Below are positions 61,299 through 64,000 of a DNA stretch of 64,000 bases, in pieces; within the stretch, counting starts at the first letter, position 1; the number at the start of each line of letters is the position of its first letter. The translations under genes and the position numbers were made by a program. Source of the stretch: Membranipora membranacea (taxonomy: Eukaryota > Bryozoa > Gymnolaemata > Cheilostomatida > Membraniporidae). Under the pieces are notes generated by a model, which was not told where the DNA came from, searched no databases, and was given only the letters and a program-made list of their open reading frames with translations. The DNA is taken from contig OU612070.1 in assembly GCA_914767715.1 (NCBI GenBank), positions 28,694,025 to 28,758,024 on the forward strand, read 5' to 3'.

Positions 61299-62094
61299 GG
61301 ATCATAGTCCAAATGCATAGACACCAAACAACAAACATAAATCACTAAGATTTCTTACAATGTCTGGATCACATTATTTGTATGCTGACAGCAGGAAGAG
61401 GATTATACCGAATATTTATCCCATCTGTTAGTTTTAGATCAATGATCACTGGTAACCTGTCAGAGAGTGACATTATCACCGGATATCCAGGTTCTGTCTC
61501 AGCTTAGTTACCAAACCTTCACTTCAAGTATTCTTTTCTTTCTCCATTTGCTCACAAGACTAGCCTCGGTTCCTACCGTTGAGGTGGAGGGTGTGTGGTG
61601 GTTTTCTCGCATTCTTGTATTTATAATGTCTTATGAAAAGCCCTCACACTTTTATAAAGAAACTGGCATTGTTGGTTAGCCGAATAGTTGAAATATGGTG
61701 TTTCTTGTGGTTTGTAAATAATTGCCCAAAGGATAATTCCCTTTGATATCCGATTAAATTATTTGGTATTAATCTCCATCTACTTAAGCGCCTCAAATTC
61801 ACGACTTACTTTCACTCATTTTTGTTAGATAAATCAAATTAATGCGATATCGAATTGAGCAATTAATCAAAAGTCGGTGGATATTGCCTTGATGATTATT
61901 TATGCCACCTGCTAAGCCACATTGGTAGGTGGTAGTGTCGATGGTTGTACGTATCCATGGAATTTCCTCAATTTACACAAATATTTCTCCCAGTTCCTGT
62001 TTACACACAAATGTCAGGTCTCAAATCAGCCATAAATAAACCTCGAAGTATTTCAAAATAACAATACTTTCCTAACCAGGGACCTTCATTGCAT

Positions 62095-62255
62095 AGGAGA
62101 GGTATACACCCGAGGGTGCTGGGGGCTGGAACAATCAACAATGAAAGCTCCTCCAACAATGAAAGCTCCCACAACTCCTGCGGCACTAATCGCCTGGCAG
62201 TGAATAGCAAGCGCGCTAACCGATTGCGCCATCTCACCATCTCACACGCATAATT
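62095..62255 (-). mobile_element. tRNA-derived SINE-like repeat, copy 2
   Basis: On the minus strand GATGGCGCAATCGGTTAGCG is a good A-box with a tRNA D-arm look, followed by GCCAGGCGATTAGTGCC. Related to 35070-35200. Contains an internal duplication of CAACAATGAAAGCTCC. Confidence 0.65.
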
Positions 62256-63643
62256 GAACTTAGGGGCTCAAACCAGGCATTCTCCCTGCTCAAACATAGA
62301 GTTAATATGTTGTCTATGGGTTGAGCGGCCTTTTAGATATTTTCTCACCATCACAAACACATACAAACCTACCCACTGTATGTGTTTCATACTAAAACTG
62401 TAACTTGCAACAGGTACCTTTTATTTTAATCACACATTCAGAGAGGTTTTCCATTCATCACTTTCACAAATTACTTAGCCTAATCCCACTAGGACAACTC
62501 AAACCAGCATTGTCCGATCCTTCTAATCTCACCCTTCACTATAGGGCTTTAGTTTTCATTTTGGGGTTGAATCATTTAGAAATGTTTGGGTGTTTGTCTA
62601 CAATCAGTGATTCTGAGCGCCTCACATAAAAGTGTTGCTTGATTATCCACACCATAAGAAATCTGATTCTGTAACATGAGTTTGGTTAGGATATAAAACT
62701 GTTATGATTCCAGTCAGCGGAACTATAGAACAATGGGATTGTTTACTTGAGTCACAGATACATAAAAGTCCGAACTGACAGACTGGAATGACTAACCTAT
62801 CCATGTATCAAAGTTATAGGATAGGCTGTCTGCTGTTTGTAAAACGAAACAATACCCCATATCAAAATATTGCCTTATTACACAATTATGATAGATTTTA
62901 TTGCATTGAAATTATGATATGATTGATACTGTTGTTTCCTTAGTCGGACATTCACCGGAATATCATTTTTGTGGCTGAAGCTTCAACTTCCTGTGAATGT
63001 CTATGACGTTATCATCAGCATATAAACACTTGTTTATTTATAAAGCTAAGGTTGTGACCCTGGTACATTAAGGTACAACAACATCTAAACCAAAATAAAC
63101 ACGTTATTTTTTATGTTTTTCATAACATTGTCTCATCTCATTTGATATTTCACCCATAACATTGCTACAGTATTTCTTATGGGTAAATAAAAACATTGAG
63201 GCAATGCATTGAAGTTCAATATTTTTTGCTAATACTGGATTGTTTCAAGTCATAGCTACGCATGAGTAAGTTCTATTTTGAAATATGTTTTGAAAAAAAA
63301 AATGTATGACATGCATTAAAAATCAGTATATTCAATCTTGTTTTGATGTTGTTATATTACCATGTGCTTACATAGCAGGGTCATGACAAATACGGGTACC
63401 TGGTACAGCTCAAATAGATATGTTAATGTATTTATACTTTTCTGACAACAAATTTGAGAACTGAAATGTTGTAACAGAAATACCTAGAAAGCATTGTGTC
63501 AGTGGGAATTGGTGCCTGACTTGAGGTGGCTTATACAAATGGAAAACATGGAATAAATCCACAATAATAAAGTCTCTCGATCACTCAAAACTATAATATT
63601 ATCTGCGGTAGGGGAGCCAAGTAGCCAAAATAAAACAAACAAG

Positions 63644-63659
63644 CGGGGGGGGGGGGGGG
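63644..63659 (+). repeat. Poly-G run
   Basis: About 15 consecutive G, a mononucleotide repeat. A similar run lies near 15463-15476. Confidence 0.9.
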
Positions 63660-64000
63660 AGCCAAAACTTTATTGTGTCTAGGGTAATTAAACTTATTCT
63701 AAAATCTTCAAACAGTCACAAATAATATAAATGCAATAACCAATGCACCATTTTTTGGCGTATGTCAGCATGCTTCTAAGTACCACAATTTACGTCAGAT
63801 TTCAGTTACTGGTGATCTCTTGAATTTTTAGACCTATGTGTGCTAGAAACAGAATAAATGCTCTTCAAAATCTGACACTCCTCCAAATGTCATCATCCTT
63901 TGATGGATTCACTTAGCCATGTTACGCGGCTACTTTTTCTTTTTACCCACAAAACAAAAAAATCATCCTGTGTGATAAGGCTAGGGTCCACTATTTTATG

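Larger units (their letters stand above)
60033..64000. other. Right-end region without recognisable genes
   Basis: After the likely 3' untranslated region of the coiled-coil gene I found no exon with credible coding character on either strand. It holds a small inverted repeat at 60131-60198, a 20-bp doublet near 61258-61298, a SINE-like repeat at 62095-62255 and a poly-G run near 63644-63659. Confidence 0.45.

Overview
The window is nuclear DNA from an invertebrate animal. Genes are split by many GT-AG introns, mostly a few hundred bases to about 1 kb long; the sequence is AT-rich; and non-coding DNA holds tRNA-derived SINE-like repeats, foldback MITEs and microsatellites. A choline transporter of the cholinergic-neuron type and a CatSper-type sperm channel subunit point to an animal with a nervous system that kept CatSper, which argues against insects and nematodes. 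I cannot name the phylum. Exon boundaries were read by eye from splice signals and reading phase; every gene model below sums to a multiple of three.

Left part (2.3-7.5 kb, minus strand): a nine-exon SLC5A7-like high-affinity choline transporter. Middle-left (10.4-31 kb): three genes for type II membrane proteins whose outer part is a complete bacterial-type periplasmic solute-binding domain. Genes A and B are in tandem on the plus strand. Gene C, about 96% identical to B, lies on the minus strand as the other arm of an inverted duplication of about 5.5 kb per arm. Between the arms is a fucosyltransferase gene that appears to encode two GT11 domains in one protein, the second with a degraded donor-binding motif.

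Middle-right (32.5-52.9 kb, minus strand): a 23-exon gene of about 1,174 residues with signal peptide, long cysteine-bearing ectodomain, one C-terminal membrane span and a short tail, best explained as a CatSper auxiliary subunit. Three opposite-strand genes sit in its introns: a disordered 521-residue protein with many Tyr-x-x-hydrophobic motifs, and two tandem small secreted cysteine-rich proteins. Head-to-head with it, across about 1.07 kb with an RFX-like site, is a 283-residue coiled-coil protein gene (53.9-60.0 kb). The last 4 kb show no gene.

The most unusual content is the surface-tethered solute-binding protein cluster arranged as an inverted repeat around the two-domain fucosyltransferase, followed by the nested secreted pair.
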